Assembly (NCBI GenBank): GCA_902789735.1
Contig: CADAOZ010000004.1
Span: 62,001-126,000 of the forward strand
Source of the DNA: an uncultured Lachnospiraceae bacterium
GTDB lineage: Bacteria; Bacillota; Clostridia; Lachnospirales; Lachnospiraceae
Length of the DNA stretch: 64,000 bases
Direction of reading: 5' to 3'
This document shows positions 26,499 through 36,000 of the stretch, in pieces. The position numbers and the translations under genes are program-made. The notes beneath the pieces were generated by a model that worked only from the letters and a program-made list of their open reading frames with translations, did not search any database and was not told the origin of the DNA. Position 1 is the stretch's first letter; each line of letters starts with the position of its first letter.

Positions 26499-28295
26499 TC
26501 ACTTCAGTTTATCTGTATATGTGCAGGCGCTCTCTGCCGCCGCAGTACCGAACACAACAACATCCGCGACCGCGTTGCCGCCCAGCCGGTTGCCGCCATG
26601 TACGCCGCCGGTGACTTCTCCTGCCGCGAAAAGGCCGGGAATGGCTTTGCCTTTGGTATTAAGGACCTCCCCATTCACGTCGATCTTCAGGCCGCCCATC
26701 GTATGATGGATACCGGGCGCGACCAGGATTGCATAGTAAGGAGCGGTGCTCAGATCTGCATCCATGGCGGTCGTACGTCCGAATTCCGGATCTTTCTGAT
26801 TGGCTACCGCCTTATTCCAGTCCGCCAGCGTCCTGGACAGGACCACCGGGTCGAGGCCGATCTCGCCGGCCAGATCTTCAATGGTCGCGCCTTCCGAAAC
26901 TACGCCAATGCCGAAGTATTTCTCGACCGCCGCCACATTGTCACGAAGGTTCTGGTCAAAGATGACATAAGCGCATCCGTCTGTCTGTTCGATCTCAGCG
27001 GCGGAAACAAAGTCTCTGGTCTCCATCTCGTTGACAAAACGTTTGCCTTCCTTGTTGACAAGGATGGCACCGTTGCCTCTGACAGCTTCGGTGATCAGCA
27101 TTCTGGTCCTCTGCTCCACAGTGGGATGCAGCTGGATCTGGTCCATATCCACAACATCTGCGCCGACTTCCTGCGCCATTACAATACCGTCGCCGGTGGC
27201 GCCGGGAGCGTTGGTGGATACATAACCTGCCAGGGCGGGGTTGTTTTCGACGATCATCTGCTCATTGCCGCCAAAACCGCCGGTAGCCAGAATGACAGCT
27301 TTCGCATTGATGGTATAATCCGCCGTTTCGGAGTCTGCTTTCACACCGACAGCCCTGCCGTCTTTCATGATGATCTCTGTGACAGTTGTATTATACAGGA
27401 CCGGTATATTCTTTTCCTCCAGCTGCTTCTTGAAAGCGGAGACCAGATAGATACCTACAGCGGAACCGTCCTCAGGGGCATGAGCCCTGGGGTTTGTACT
27501 GCCGCCGGTAAAAGCGATCTTTGGCAGCGGTGCCCCGATGGAATCCAGCCAGTCAATGGCAGGGGCGGAACCCTCCGCGAGAGCCTGTACCAGAGCCGGA
27601 TCATTGAGATTGTGTCCGCCTTCCATGGTATCCTTTACATACTGTTCAACAGTGTCATCAATTCCCTGCTCTTTCTGATAATGGGTCTCGGCTGCGTTCA
27701 TGCCGCCGGTAGCCCTTGTTGTATTGCCGCCCGCGTAAGGCATCTTCTCTACAAGAAGAACCTTTTTGCCTGCTTCAGTAGCCTTGATGGCGGCTGTCAT
27801 ACCGGCGCCGCCGGCACCAACAATGACAATATCCACGTCCAGCTCTTCGGCTGTCTTTTCCACAGGTTCTTCGGTTTCTTCCTTCTCAGGCTTGGGAACG
27901 TCCGTTGCCGCCTCGCCCAGGGCTGTACTTGCAGCAGTGACCACGGCCATGCTGGTAACGGTGGCGCCGGAAATCGTATCCACGTCAGTATCCTGGGCTT
28001 CCATGATTCTGTCACCGACCATTTCGATGGCAACAGATCCGATATTTTCGGTCTCATGGTCACCGGTGACCTGAATATCCGTGATATTATGCTTATCCAC
28101 TGTAACGGTAACATCCACATCACCGCCAAAGCCGCGCGCGCTGGCTTCATATGTGCCCGGATGATAAATGGCGGCAGCATAATCCCAGCTAAACTCGTTA
28201 TCGTGAATCGCGCCGAAACAAATGACCAATACGATCGACAGCGCAATCGCGATGATAGCTTTCATAATGTCCCGATTTGTTTCTATGTCTTTCAT
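26499..28295 (-). CDS. Flavocytochrome c / fumarate-reductase-like flavoprotein with FMN-binding domain
   Basis: A 598-aa surface-anchored reductase. N-terminal signal-anchor (about 11-28), FMN-binding domain (about 45-125) with the covalent attachment motif DTISGATVTS where FMN links to Thr, then an FAD-binding flavoprotein domain: VIVGAGGAGMTAAIKA, TRATGGMNA, VSTNAPGATGDGI, and a C-terminal GGLKID...AAGEVTGGVHGGNRLGG. Fumarate reductase, urocanate reductase and other flavin-based extracellular reductases share this plan. No heme motif is present, so electrons probably come through a membrane FMN shuttle. The substrate (fumarate, methacrylate, urocanate or other) cannot be told. A good promoter lies at 28377-28406. 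Confidence 0.9.
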   Translation of the reverse strand: MKDIETNRDIMKAIIAIALSIVLVICFGAIHDNEFSWDYAAAIYHPGTYEASARGFGGDVDVTVTVDKHNITDIQVTGDHETENIGSVAIEMVGDRIMEAQDTDVDTISGATVTSMAVVTAASTALGEAATDVPKPEKEETEEPVEKTAEELDVDIVIVGAGGAGMTAAIKATEAGKKVLLVEKMPYAGGNTTRATGGMNAAETHYQKEQGIDDTVEQYVKDTMEGGHNLNDPALVQALAEGSAPAIDWLDSIGAPLPKIAFTGGSTNPRAHAPEDGSAVGIYLVSAFKKQLEEKNIPVLYNTTVTEIIMKDGRAVGVKADSETADYTINAKAVILATGGFGGNEQMIVENNPALAGYVSTNAPGATGDGIVMAQEVGADVVDMDQIQLHPTVEQRTRMLITEAVRGNGAILVNKEGKRFVNEMETRDFVSAAEIEQTDGCAYVIFDQNLRDNVAAVEKYFGIGVVSEGATIEDLAGEIGLDPVVLSRTLADWNKAVANQKDPEFGRTTAMDADLSTAPYYAILVAPGIHHTMGGLKIDVNGEVLNTKGKAIPGLFAAGEVTGGVHGGNRLGGNAVADVVVFGTAAAESACTYTDKLK

Positions 28296-28376
28296 AACCT
28301 TTAAATCCCCTCTTTACTGCTGGTGATGCTTCTGTACAATGACCTGCCGTTGCGCAGCCTGCCTTTATACATTTTT

Positions 28377-28406
28377 ATTTTACTCACTTTGACAAAAAAG
28401 TGTCAA
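28377..28406 (-). promoter_or_regulatory. Promoter of the flavocytochrome gene, with dyad
   Basis: On the minus strand: -35 TTGACA (28406-28401), 18 bp, -10 TAAAAT (28382-28377). The -35 box forms a dyad TTGACA-N6-TGTCAA with 28389-28406, a possible redox-regulator site. Confidence 0.6.
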
Positions 28407-28547
28407 CCGATATAAAAAGAATAAGTACATTTCTGCATTTTGTGTCCGTTTTTTGAAAACAGACAGGAAAAAGCCAAAAAATCAGATGTAAACTTTTAAA
28501 AAAATACTGGAAATCAACAGTGGAAAGTATTATACTACTTTTTGCGC

Positions 28548-28620
28548 GGGGATGTAGCTTAGCTGGGAAAGCGTTGGCTTCGCAAGTCAAAGACCGCGGG
28601 TTCGAATCCCGTCATCTCCA
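28548..28620 (+). tRNA. tRNA-Ala (CGC anticodon)
   Basis: A full 73-nt cloverleaf. The acceptor stem GGGGATG/CATCTCC has the G3:U70 pair that identifies tRNA-Ala. Anticodon loop TTCGCAA gives anticodon CGC (28581-28583), reading GCG. T-arm GCGGG-TTCGAAT-CCCGT. A discriminator A closes it; CCA is not encoded. A likely TATACT at 28531-28536 lies upstream and a terminator follows. Confidence 0.93.
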
Positions 28621-28628
28621 CTAAAAAA

Positions 28629-28667
28629 AATCGGAAGCAGTCCCGTCAGGGTGCTTCCGATTTTTTT
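28629..28667. terminator. Bidirectional terminator after tRNA-Ala
   Basis: Stem TCGGAAGCA/TGCTTCCGA (28631-28639 with 28652-28660) with A run before and T run after. It serves the tRNA (+) and the peptidase E gene (-). Confidence 0.85.
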
Positions 28668-28672
28668 ACGGA

Positions 28673-29428
28673 TCAGCCATCTATGAAACCGTTCCGCAAA
28701 GCTCTGTATTCATCATTGCCGCAGAAAGCCGTGATCTTTCCGTCCGCGATCATCCAGGCTTCTCCCCAGACTTCCGTTTTCCCGTTCCGGGTCAGCACAT
28801 AGCTGCCGTCCGGCAGGGCCAGGAATCTGCGGCCCAGGCTGTCCGCGTATGTAATATCATCGAACAGGCGCCTGCCGTCCAGCATGGTATCCTTCAGCAT
28901 CTGATAATGGGGACAGATATTGATATCCGTCAACCCCAGACCTGTCAGAAATCTCCTGTAACCGGGATCATCCGCTTCTCCATCCAGTTCCGGCTGCGCA
29001 TAAACGGTATCCGCCGCGTTCATGGTTCCTGCGCTGATTCCCATAATGATCCCGTCGAAATCCCGTATCTTCTCCCGCAGGCCGATCCTGTGAAAAAAGG
29101 CGTTCTCCGTGGGCACGTGTCCGCCGCCCAGAAATACTACATCATAAGAATGAAGAGCCTCTGCCGAAAAATCTTCTGTACGGTCATCCCAGATGTCCAG
29201 GACTGAGAAGCCCAGGCCGGCAGCACGCAGGGATCCTTCCATACTGTCCCGCATGAAGTCACAGGCCTTCAGATCGGACGGAAACGCGGAAATCACAAGG
29301 CACCTTGCCTCCTGTTTCCAGTATTTTTCCACATGCTCCGGAAACCGGTTCATAGGATCCAGCCCGATCACGGTCCTGCTGTTGTCAAGCGGGCCAAAAG
29401 GGCTGCTGGTCAGGAAAATTGTCTGCAT
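28673..29428 (-). CDS. Peptidase E family (S51) Ser peptidase
   Basis: A 251-aa cytosolic peptidase of the S51 family (dipeptidase E / cyanophycinase fold). The nucleophile lies in GIIMGISAGTMN and the loop VVFLGGGHVPTE precedes it; His is in NICPHYQ. Relatives cleave Asp-Xaa dipeptides with N-terminal aspartate. The fold follows the glutamine-amidotransferase-like pattern. The ribosome site is weak. It lies 9 bp downstream of the alpha-amylase gene and is probably co-transcribed. The exact specificity is unknown. Confidence 0.88.
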   Translation of the reverse strand: MQTIFLTSSPFGPLDNSRTVIGLDPMNRFPEHVEKYWKQEARCLVISAFPSDLKACDFMRDSMEGSLRAAGLGFSVLDIWDDRTEDFSAEALHSYDVVFLGGGHVPTENAFFHRIGLREKIRDFDGIIMGISAGTMNAADTVYAQPELDGEADDPGYRRFLTGLGLTDINICPHYQMLKDTMLDGRRLFDDITYADSLGRRFLALPDGSYVLTRNGKTEVWGEAWMIADGKITAFCGNDEYRALRNGFIDG

Positions 29429-29437
29429 TGCTCTGCT

Positions 29438-30904
29438 TTATACCTCTACTCTGATCTTCTCGTAGGCTTCTTCCGTCACCCAGACCGCCACATTCTTGCC
29501 GGCGGTACCGAACAGGCCGAAACCTTCTTCATCGATGGTAACAGGCTCGATGCACTTTTCCATGACATCAAAGAACTGTCTGCCGGCGAACTTTTTGCCG
29601 ATCTCCATCTTCTTGCTGCCGTCTCCACTGTCCGACATCAGGACCGCAATGCCTGAGTCTTCATGTTCGTCATCACCGCCCCGGGTCCATCCGACGATCG
29701 CCTGATCGTCAAAATAGTCCCTCTGTTCCCCGTACGCGTACAGCTTACGGATCATGACCATCTTGCCAAGATTGAAAACAGGGGCTGTGTCATTGGCGGG
29801 AATGCCGTAATAATCTCCATAGAATACCAGGGGGATTCCCTCATTCCGGAGCAGGATCACGGCGTAGGCCAGCGGCTTGAACCATTCTGGTACAAAGGAC
29901 TGCAGGGCCTGCCCGTTCTGGGTATCATGGTTATCCACGAAAGTAGCCGAGTTTTCCGGCCTCTGCTCGGTCAGGCAGCCGCTGACCAGGTTACGCATAT
30001 CGTAGGCGCCGTCGGAAATACCCGCGTTATAGAAGTTGTAATGCAGGGGTACGTCGAACAGACGCAGGGAATTTTCTGTTACATCCAGATAGTGGAGAAG
30101 CTTGCCCAGCTCACCGCTCCAGTATTCACCGACCGCGAAAATGTCCCGGCCTGCGTGCTCCCGGAATCTCCTGAGCCAGTCCCGGAAGAATTCAAAGCGG
30201 ATATGCTTGACCGCGTCCAGACGCAGTCCGTCCATGTGGATCTGGTCATAATACCAGTTTCCCCATCTTGTAAGTTCTTCGATGACCTCCGGATTTTCCA
30301 TATCCACGTTGGCGCCCATCAGATAGTCAAAATTGACATTCTCCGAATCCGTCTCGTTGGCCCACTCTTTGCCTTCAAAGAGGAAGATCTGCTTTTCGCC
30401 TGTGGCCTCGTCCAGGTCCGTGCCGTCAAAATGGCTGCTGTTCCATTTAAAATCTGAATATTGATTATTTCTGCCGGGGAAATCAAAGCCTGTCCAGGCC
30501 TGGATCTCTCTGGGCTTTCCGATGGGCTTATTGCGCTCCGTAGGGCTCATGGGAGTTGCCAGGACAGGTTCTGTCCTGTCCGCGCCCATACGGTGGTCCA
30601 GGACGATATCCGCGACGACTTCAATGCCGTTCTCCTGAAAAGCGCTGACCGCTTCCTTATATTCATCTATTGTTCCGTATTTGGTCCGGACGGTTCCCTT
30701 CTGGTCAAATTCTCCCAGATCATACAGATCGTAGACGCCATAGCCTACGTCTGCGGAAGAAGTTCCTTTATATGCAGGGGGAAGCCAGACCATGTCGATG
30801 CCCTTTGCCTTGAGCTTTTCCGCCTGGGCGGCACACCGTTTCCAGAAGAGTCCGTCATCCGGCTGGTACCACTCGAAGTACTGCATCATTGTTTTATTAT
30901 TCAT
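29438..30904 (-). CDS. Cytoplasmic alpha-amylase (GH13)
   Basis: A 488-aa GH13 alpha-amylase (subfamily 5 type). I use the ATG at 30904 (MNNKTMMQYFEWY), preceded by GGGAGG, because the family begins with MMQYFEWY. Catalytic residues: nucleophile Asp in DGLRLDAVKH, acid Glu in VGEYWSGE, and the third Asp in VDNHDTQ. No signal peptide, so it acts on intracellular glucans or on imported malto-oligosaccharides, in line with malQ and a GH13 glucosidase elsewhere in the window. Length is normal for the cytoplasmic group. Followed by peptidase E. Confidence 0.94.
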   Translation of the reverse strand: MNNKTMMQYFEWYQPDDGLFWKRCAAQAEKLKAKGIDMVWLPPAYKGTSSADVGYGVYDLYDLGEFDQKGTVRTKYGTIDEYKEAVSAFQENGIEVVADIVLDHRMGADRTEPVLATPMSPTERNKPIGKPREIQAWTGFDFPGRNNQYSDFKWNSSHFDGTDLDEATGEKQIFLFEGKEWANETDSENVNFDYLMGANVDMENPEVIEELTRWGNWYYDQIHMDGLRLDAVKHIRFEFFRDWLRRFREHAGRDIFAVGEYWSGELGKLLHYLDVTENSLRLFDVPLHYNFYNAGISDGAYDMRNLVSGCLTEQRPENSATFVDNHDTQNGQALQSFVPEWFKPLAYAVILLRNEGIPLVFYGDYYGIPANDTAPVFNLGKMVMIRKLYAYGEQRDYFDDQAIVGWTRGGDDEHEDSGIAVLMSDSGDGSKKMEIGKKFAGRQFFDVMEKCIEPVTIDEEGFGLFGTAGKNVAVWVTEEAYEKIRVEV

Positions 30905-31054
30905 GAGATTTAAAACCTCCCTTTCACGGGCGCAGTATAACATTTTTTCTCAAAAAATCCAGTGAATAAGTCGAAGATTTCGAAATTCATCAAAAAATGG
31001 CTCCTTTTTCAGCAGGATTTGGCCAGAAACAGGTCCGTCTTCCCCGAAATCATG

Positions 31055-32260
31055 TCAGCTTGTATAGTTATCGAAATATCCCTGTATCAGAACGACAGGG
31101 GTTCCTTTGTCACCGGAACCGCTGGTCAGGTCACAGAGGGATCCGATCAGGTCTGTCAGCTGGCGGGGCGTCGTGCCCTGGGAAGCCATGGACCCTTTGA
31201 GATCCGCGTCCTTTTTACGGATGCTGTCGGAAATGGCCTGACGAAGCTCCTCACCGGACAGATCCTTAAAATCATTATCCGCCAGATACTTGAGCTTGAG
31301 TTCATTGGGGGTACCGGTCAGACCGTCCGTGAAGGCCGGAGAAACGACCGGATCTGCCAGTTCCCAGATTTTGCCCTGAGGATCCTTGAATGCACCGTCT
31401 CCATAAACCATGACTTCCACATGTTTCCCTGTGGCATCCATGATTTTTTTCTGGATCTCCAGTACCAGCGGTCTGGCATTCCTGGGGAACAGCTTGACCT
31501 TGTCTTCCGTAGATTTATTGGATCCCAGAAGGCCATAGTTCTCATTAAAGCCGGAATCGCCGATGGGGGCGTTCATGATATCATCCAGGCCGAGCACAAT
31601 CCTGGCGCCCGCTTTCTGCAGGAGTCTTTTACTGCGTTTCCGGGTATGGATATCGCAGGTCAGGACGGTGTCCGTATAGTTCAGGATCGTCTGGGCATGA
31701 TTGGCAAAAACGATCTCAACCTCCGTGCCGCAGTCTTTGATCAGCTGCTCATAATAAGCCACATAGTCAACGCCTGTGAATTCGTGCTTATTCTCGCCGA
31801 ACAGATGGCGGTATTCCTTCAGAGAAAGGACATCACTGTAGGGATTGACGCCTGCTTCGTCGATCTGGTCTATACTGACCAGTTCATTTCCGACTTCATC
31901 AGAAGGATAGGAAAGCATCAGGACGATCTTCTTCGCGCCTTTTGCGATGCCGCGCAGGCAGATGGCAAAACGGTTGCGGGACAGAATGGGGAAGATCACG
32001 CCGATGGTGCCGCCTCCCAGCTTGTTCCTGACATCCTCCGCGATCGTATCCACTGTTACATAGTTGCCCTGAGCTCTTGCTACGATGGATTCCGTTACAG
32101 CTATGACGTCACGGTCCCTGATCTCAAAGCCTTCATACTCCGCAGCTTCCAGAACACTGTCCGCTACGATTTTGGCCAGATCATCCCCTTCCCGGATAAT
32201 AGGGCAGCGGATGCCTCTGGATACTGTACCGACACGGCGTTCTCTTCTTTCATTAGACAT
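31055..32260 (-). CDS. Coenzyme F420-0:L-glutamate ligase-like protein (CofE family)
   Basis: A 401-aa protein of the CofE/FbiB-N family. Seen: GIRCPIIREGDDL near the start, VIAVTESIVARAQGNY, LSRNRFAICLRGIA, and CDIHTRKRSKRLL. CofE adds glutamates to coenzyme F420 in methanogens and actinobacteria. Clostridia such as this one are not known F420 makers, and no other F420 genes lie here. I infer that this branch carries out another gamma-glutamyl or amide ligation. The ribosome site is AAGGAG at good spacing. It stands alone between the amylase and the aminotransferase genes. Confidence 0.8.
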   Translation of the reverse strand: MSNERRERRVGTVSRGIRCPIIREGDDLAKIVADSVLEAAEYEGFEIRDRDVIAVTESIVARAQGNYVTVDTIAEDVRNKLGGGTIGVIFPILSRNRFAICLRGIAKGAKKIVLMLSYPSDEVGNELVSIDQIDEAGVNPYSDVLSLKEYRHLFGENKHEFTGVDYVAYYEQLIKDCGTEVEIVFANHAQTILNYTDTVLTCDIHTRKRSKRLLQKAGARIVLGLDDIMNAPIGDSGFNENYGLLGSNKSTEDKVKLFPRNARPLVLEIQKKIMDATGKHVEVMVYGDGAFKDPQGKIWELADPVVSPAFTDGLTGTPNELKLKYLADNDFKDLSGEELRQAISDSIRKKDADLKGSMASQGTTPRQLTDLIGSLCDLTSGSGDKGTPVVLIQGYFDNYTS

Positions 32261-32423
32261 ATGTCTTCTCTCCTTCTGTATTTAACCATATTAGACCCGG
32301 AGGCCGCTGGCCAGGCCAGCCAGATTTTATTATAGCGGACACAGGACAATGTATCCATTCTTTTTTCATCCTTCTTTCCGGCATTCGTCCGGCCCGGGTC
32401 AGTTCACTGCCCCAAAAAACAGA

Positions 32424-32525
32424 CTCCGCGGCAGTCCGGTCAGAATATAAAGGGCTGCAGAAGACAGCAATGCCTCTGGCATAAAAGCATTCTCCGCGGC
32501 AGTCCGGTCTGAACTGCCGCGGAGA
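32424..32525 (-). terminator. Hairpin terminator with an 18-bp direct repeat
   Basis: A 13-bp stem (32491-32503 with 32513-32525) lies 43 bp after the aminotransferase stop on the minus strand, followed after 5 nt by TTTT. Its left arm with the loop start repeats as an 18-bp copy at 32424-32441, which has no partner arm. This is probably a duplicated terminator half. No gene is visible in 32261-32567. Confidence 0.55.
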
Positions 32526-32567
32526 GCGCGATTCTTTCTTAATTTTTATATATGAATTTATGACGCT

Positions 32568-33803
32568 TCAGAATACATATTTCTGCATTCTCTCAAAAGC
32601 TTCCGTGACCCGGGAATAAGGCAGGGCCAGATTCATCCGCAGATGGCTGGGCCCGTGGAACATGCGTCCGTCCTGGACCGCCGCGCCTACTTTCCAGCAG
32701 GCTTCTTCCACCGCCTGCAGGTCCCGGCCATGCTCCCGGCACCACTGCCCGCAGTCGACCCAGAGCATGTAGGTGCCGTCCGGCTTCGTGACAGAGACGC
32801 CCTCGAAATTCTGATCAATGAAGTCACAGGCAAAGTCCACATTTTTCCCGATGACCTGCCGCAGTTCGTCGACCCAGTCCATCCCGTTCTCACTGTAGGC
32901 ACCGATCAGCGCGTGCATGGACAGGACATTCATATCGTTATAATGGGACAGAGACGACTGTTTACGCACTTTTTTGCGAATATCCGGGTCATAGATAATA
33001 TGATAGCTGCCGATCAGTCCGGCCAGATTAAAGGTTTTGGAAGGAGCGTACAGGGCCACCGTCCTCCCCTTCGCGTCCTCGGAAACGGACTGGGTCGGGA
33101 TATGCTGATGACCGGCCAGTATAATATCGGACCAGATTTCATCGGATATGATCTTCACATCATATTTCCGGCACAGCTCTGTCATGTCCCGGATCTCTCC
33201 TTTTTCCCAGACCCTTCCGGTTGGATTGTGCGGCGAACAGAAAATCATGGCAGGAATATCGCCTTTACGGAACTTATCCTCCATATCTGCCAGATTCATC
33301 CGGTAGATCCCCCGTTCATCCTGTACCAAAGGACTGCTGACGATCTCATAGCCGTTGTTTTTTAAGGTTCCGGTGAAACCGATATAAGTGGGCGAATGCA
33401 GCAGGACTTTCGCACCATCAGGACAGAAGACCCGCAGCGCGCTCGCCACGCCGCCCAGAACACCGTTCTCATAGCCGATGCATTCTTTTGTCAGACCTTC
33501 CACATCGTTCCTGACCCTATGCCAGCGGATGATCCGGTCATAGTATTCATCCCTGGGCATGTAATAGCCAAAAGCCGGGTGATTGACCCTGTCAATGATA
33601 TGCCGCTGGATATCCGGCAATACCGGGAAGTTCATATCCGCCACCCACATGGGAATCAGGTCAAAGCCGGGCCCGGGCGCCCCGGGGGCCATTTTGACTG
33701 AAGGATCGCCAATGGCATCGACCGCCAGGGCATCATGCCCTTTCCTGTCCAGGATGCTTGTGAAATCATATTTGAAGCCGGTGTTGAAAGTTCTGTCTGT
33801 CAT
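32568..33803 (-). CDS. MalY/PatB family aminotransferase (C-S lyase)
   Basis: A 411-aa PLP enzyme of fold type I. MalY/PatB marks: WVADMNFPV near the start, HNPTGRVW, ISDEIWSDIIL, and the PLP lysine in YAPSKTFNLAG. The family removes thiol groups from cystathionine or cysteine conjugates and can transaminate. No maltose repressor is nearby. A TACAAT-like -10 lies upstream. The hairpin pair at 32424-32525 follows the gene. Confidence 0.93.
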   Translation of the reverse strand: MTDRTFNTGFKYDFTSILDRKGHDALAVDAIGDPSVKMAPGAPGPGFDLIPMWVADMNFPVLPDIQRHIIDRVNHPAFGYYMPRDEYYDRIIRWHRVRNDVEGLTKECIGYENGVLGGVASALRVFCPDGAKVLLHSPTYIGFTGTLKNNGYEIVSSPLVQDERGIYRMNLADMEDKFRKGDIPAMIFCSPHNPTGRVWEKGEIRDMTELCRKYDVKIISDEIWSDIILAGHQHIPTQSVSEDAKGRTVALYAPSKTFNLAGLIGSYHIIYDPDIRKKVRKQSSLSHYNDMNVLSMHALIGAYSENGMDWVDELRQVIGKNVDFACDFIDQNFEGVSVTKPDGTYMLWVDCGQWCREHGRDLQAVEEACWKVGAAVQDGRMFHGPSHLRMNLALPYSRVTEAFERMQKYVF

Positions 33804-33916
33804 GATCTGTCTCTGTTCTTTCCCAGTCTGATATTTCAGGAATCAATGGATCTCATTTCCCTGTCATCCTTCCATCATTGTATCACGGAAAGGATCGAAT
33901 GGCGTTTCCGTTCCTG

Positions 33917-34939
33917 TTATTCTCTGGAACGGACCACCTTCAGGACCGCCGTCAGAATACCGCATCCGATGCCGGCAACCGGCCAGATGATCCAGGATCT
34001 GTCCCAGCGGTTTGTCAGGAAGCTGTAAGCCAGGAAGATGGCAATCGCTGTCAGCCAGTAAATGGTCATGATGGACTCATTGCGCCGGCTCTCCCTCTTA
34101 TTCTCTCTGGAGAATTCTCCCTCCTCCAGCAGGGATTTCATGGCTTCCATGATGATATTGGTACGGACGATCAGCAGAACGCCGACTGCGACCATGATCA
34201 GGAGCAGGCATACACCGATGATCAGGTTCCATTCGTTCTCTCCAAGAATCATGGCAGCAAATATCGGAATACATGAAAGGACGCACAGCAGTACGCCGAT
34301 AATCATAAATTTGATATGGCTGGGATTATATCTTTCCATACGGTCCCGGACCATTCCTTCTACACCGTATTCCGTCTCCAGCGCTTCCTTGTCCATATAG
34401 TCAAAGGGCTTCATCTGCATACCATAATAGATGAAGATACCGACCGCTGTACCGACCATCAGCATAAGTACCAGAACGCCGATTCCGGCTGCCTGTGCTT
34501 CGCTGAGAGATATCTTCTTCATTTCCTGGGCTCCCGAAAAAAGGATCAGAAGGACAGGCGAAAGGATGCAGAGCATGACGCCGATGGCGATCCTGCCGGA
34601 AGCGACCGCCTTCAGCTGCAGGTACCGGTTCGCTTCCTCCATGGAAACACTGCGGAGAGGTTCCGGAATCTCCTTTGCGGGCGTTATCACTTCCGCGTTC
34701 AGTTCCGTTCCGCCGGTGAGGACCGGCAGTTCCTGCAGCTCCTCTTCATCCTTCAGCAGCGTATCTGTACTGACATCGAACAGCGCGGACATGGCCAGGA
34801 TCCTGTTCAGATCCGGCGTGGACTGCGCGCTTTCCCATTTGGAAATGGACTGACGGCTGACGCCCAGCTTTTCAGCCAGCTCCTCCTGAGACCAGCCGTT
34901 CCTTTTTCTTAATACTGTAATCTTCTCCGCAAGAATCAT
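33917..34939 (-). CDS. XRE-family HTH regulator with membrane domain
   Basis: A 340-aa regulator. The first 65 residues are a Cro/C1-type HTH: ITVLRKRNGWSQEELAEKLGVSRQS, then WESAQSTPDL. The rest has several hydrophobic helices (near residues 115-165, 205-255 and 290-330), so it is anchored in the membrane and may relay an envelope signal. I use the ATG at 34939, which has GGAGG 5 nt upstream; the ATG at 34951 overlaps that site. This is a common family of membrane-bound HTH proteins in Firmicutes, targets unknown. Confidence 0.88.
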   Translation of the reverse strand: MILAEKITVLRKRNGWSQEELAEKLGVSRQSISKWESAQSTPDLNRILAMSALFDVSTDTLLKDEEELQELPVLTGGTELNAEVITPAKEIPEPLRSVSMEEANRYLQLKAVASGRIAIGVMLCILSPVLLILFSGAQEMKKISLSEAQAAGIGVLVLMLMVGTAVGIFIYYGMQMKPFDYMDKEALETEYGVEGMVRDRMERYNPSHIKFMIIGVLLCVLSCIPIFAAMILGENEWNLIIGVCLLLIMVAVGVLLIVRTNIIMEAMKSLLEEGEFSRENKRESRRNESIMTIYWLTAIAIFLAYSFLTNRWDRSWIIWPVAGIGCGILTAVLKVVRSRE

Positions 34940-35174
34940 TTGAGCCTCCATTCTGCCCGGCTGTCCGCCGGCCTGCTTGTTTTCTTAATCAGAAAATACC
35001 CGAAAGCGCCCCTGCAGACCACCAATCAAGCCTTGCAATTTGTCAACCGGGGGTTGCAAAGCTGTAAAAGGGGCAGAATATATGTTATTACGTGTATAAT
35101 ATATTGTTATGCCGTTATTTATGTGATGGTTTCATGTGATGCCGCCGGAACACATTTCATATTCCTGGCCCGTT

Positions 35175-35831
35175 TTATTTTTCCGGATATGTCCGGCTGC
35201 CAAAAGATTCCGTCTCCTCCCGAAGGACCGCGGCAAATTTTGAGATGTGATAGCCGTCTGCCGCCGCGTGGGAGATCGTGACGGACAGAGGCACCGTCAC
35301 TCTGCCGTCCGCTTCCGTATATTTCCCGTAAGCGATAATCGGGAAAAGCTGGGCCGGTCCCGGCGAGGAAGGCGCGTAGGCTATGAAATCCAGCCAGGGC
35401 GAACAGCTCACACAGAAGAAATTAGCGGGCTGGTGTTCCCGCCCCTTGATCCCCCGGCAGTTTCCATAACGGTCTACAACTCTCTCATACTCTGTATAGA
35501 AGGTCTCAAAATCAGGATCCCAGCTCGTCCACAGATCACTGAAGGTTTCCGATTCCTTATGGAAGACCGTAAAGACAGGGTGGACCCGGTCCCAGATCCC
35601 CGGATTTCCGTCTTCCATCTTGACCATCTTCATACAGTCCAGGCGGTTGACAGCCGCGCTGATGGCATAGATCATACAGCCGTAAAAGCTCCTTCCCGCC
35701 GCCCTGCTGTAGGCAAGGACTTCTGTGACATCGACTTTTATGGTAACCGAATAGCCCACCTGCAGGGCTTCCGTATAATATTTGTAATGATAATTTCTGG
35801 GCCACTTATCAAGATCTATGGGAGTGATCAT
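35175..35831 (-). CDS. Chloramphenicol acetyltransferase-like protein (CatA family)
   Basis: A 218-aa acyltransferase-like protein. The catalytic motif reads SHAAADGYH, so the base His and the structural Asp of HHAVCDGYH are kept while the first His is Ser. LDKWPRNYHYKYY at the start also matches the family. Start chosen at 35831, with AAAGGAG 9 nt upstream. Many chromosomal members of this family do not give resistance and act on other acceptors, so I do not infer resistance. A nearby acceptor is not seen. Confidence 0.82.
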   Translation of the reverse strand: MITPIDLDKWPRNYHYKYYTEALQVGYSVTIKVDVTEVLAYSRAAGRSFYGCMIYAISAAVNRLDCMKMVKMEDGNPGIWDRVHPVFTVFHKESETFSDLWTSWDPDFETFYTEYERVVDRYGNCRGIKGREHQPANFFCVSCSPWLDFIAYAPSSPGPAQLFPIIAYGKYTEADGRVTVPLSVTISHAAADGYHISKFAAVLREETESFGSRTYPEK

Positions 35832-36000
35832 AACCGCCTGCTCCTTTCCGGACCGGATCCTGCCGCGCATGAAGTTCCATGAAATCAATGTATTCTTATT
35901 TTTCTACAGCTAAGTCTATTATATCCAAAATTAAGTATCAGAGTACCGCTTTTGCATGAATCTCCAATCTTCTTTTTTTGTATGCCGCAACTGGCTGTAC

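Noticed and set aside
26598-28304. Plus-strand open frame (568 codons)
   Set aside because: Opposite the flavocytochrome gene; no domain or start signal.
28548-28620. Attachment site for an integrated element at tRNA-Ala
   Set aside because: No integrase, no repeat of the tRNA 3' end elsewhere in the window, and neighbouring genes are housekeeping in type.
30962-32335. Plus-strand open frame (457 codons)
   Set aside because: Antisense of the CofE-like gene; no supporting motif.
35175-35831. Active chloramphenicol resistance gene
   Set aside because: Only family likeness with a changed motif; many chromosomal relatives do not give resistance, so I kept a neutral call.
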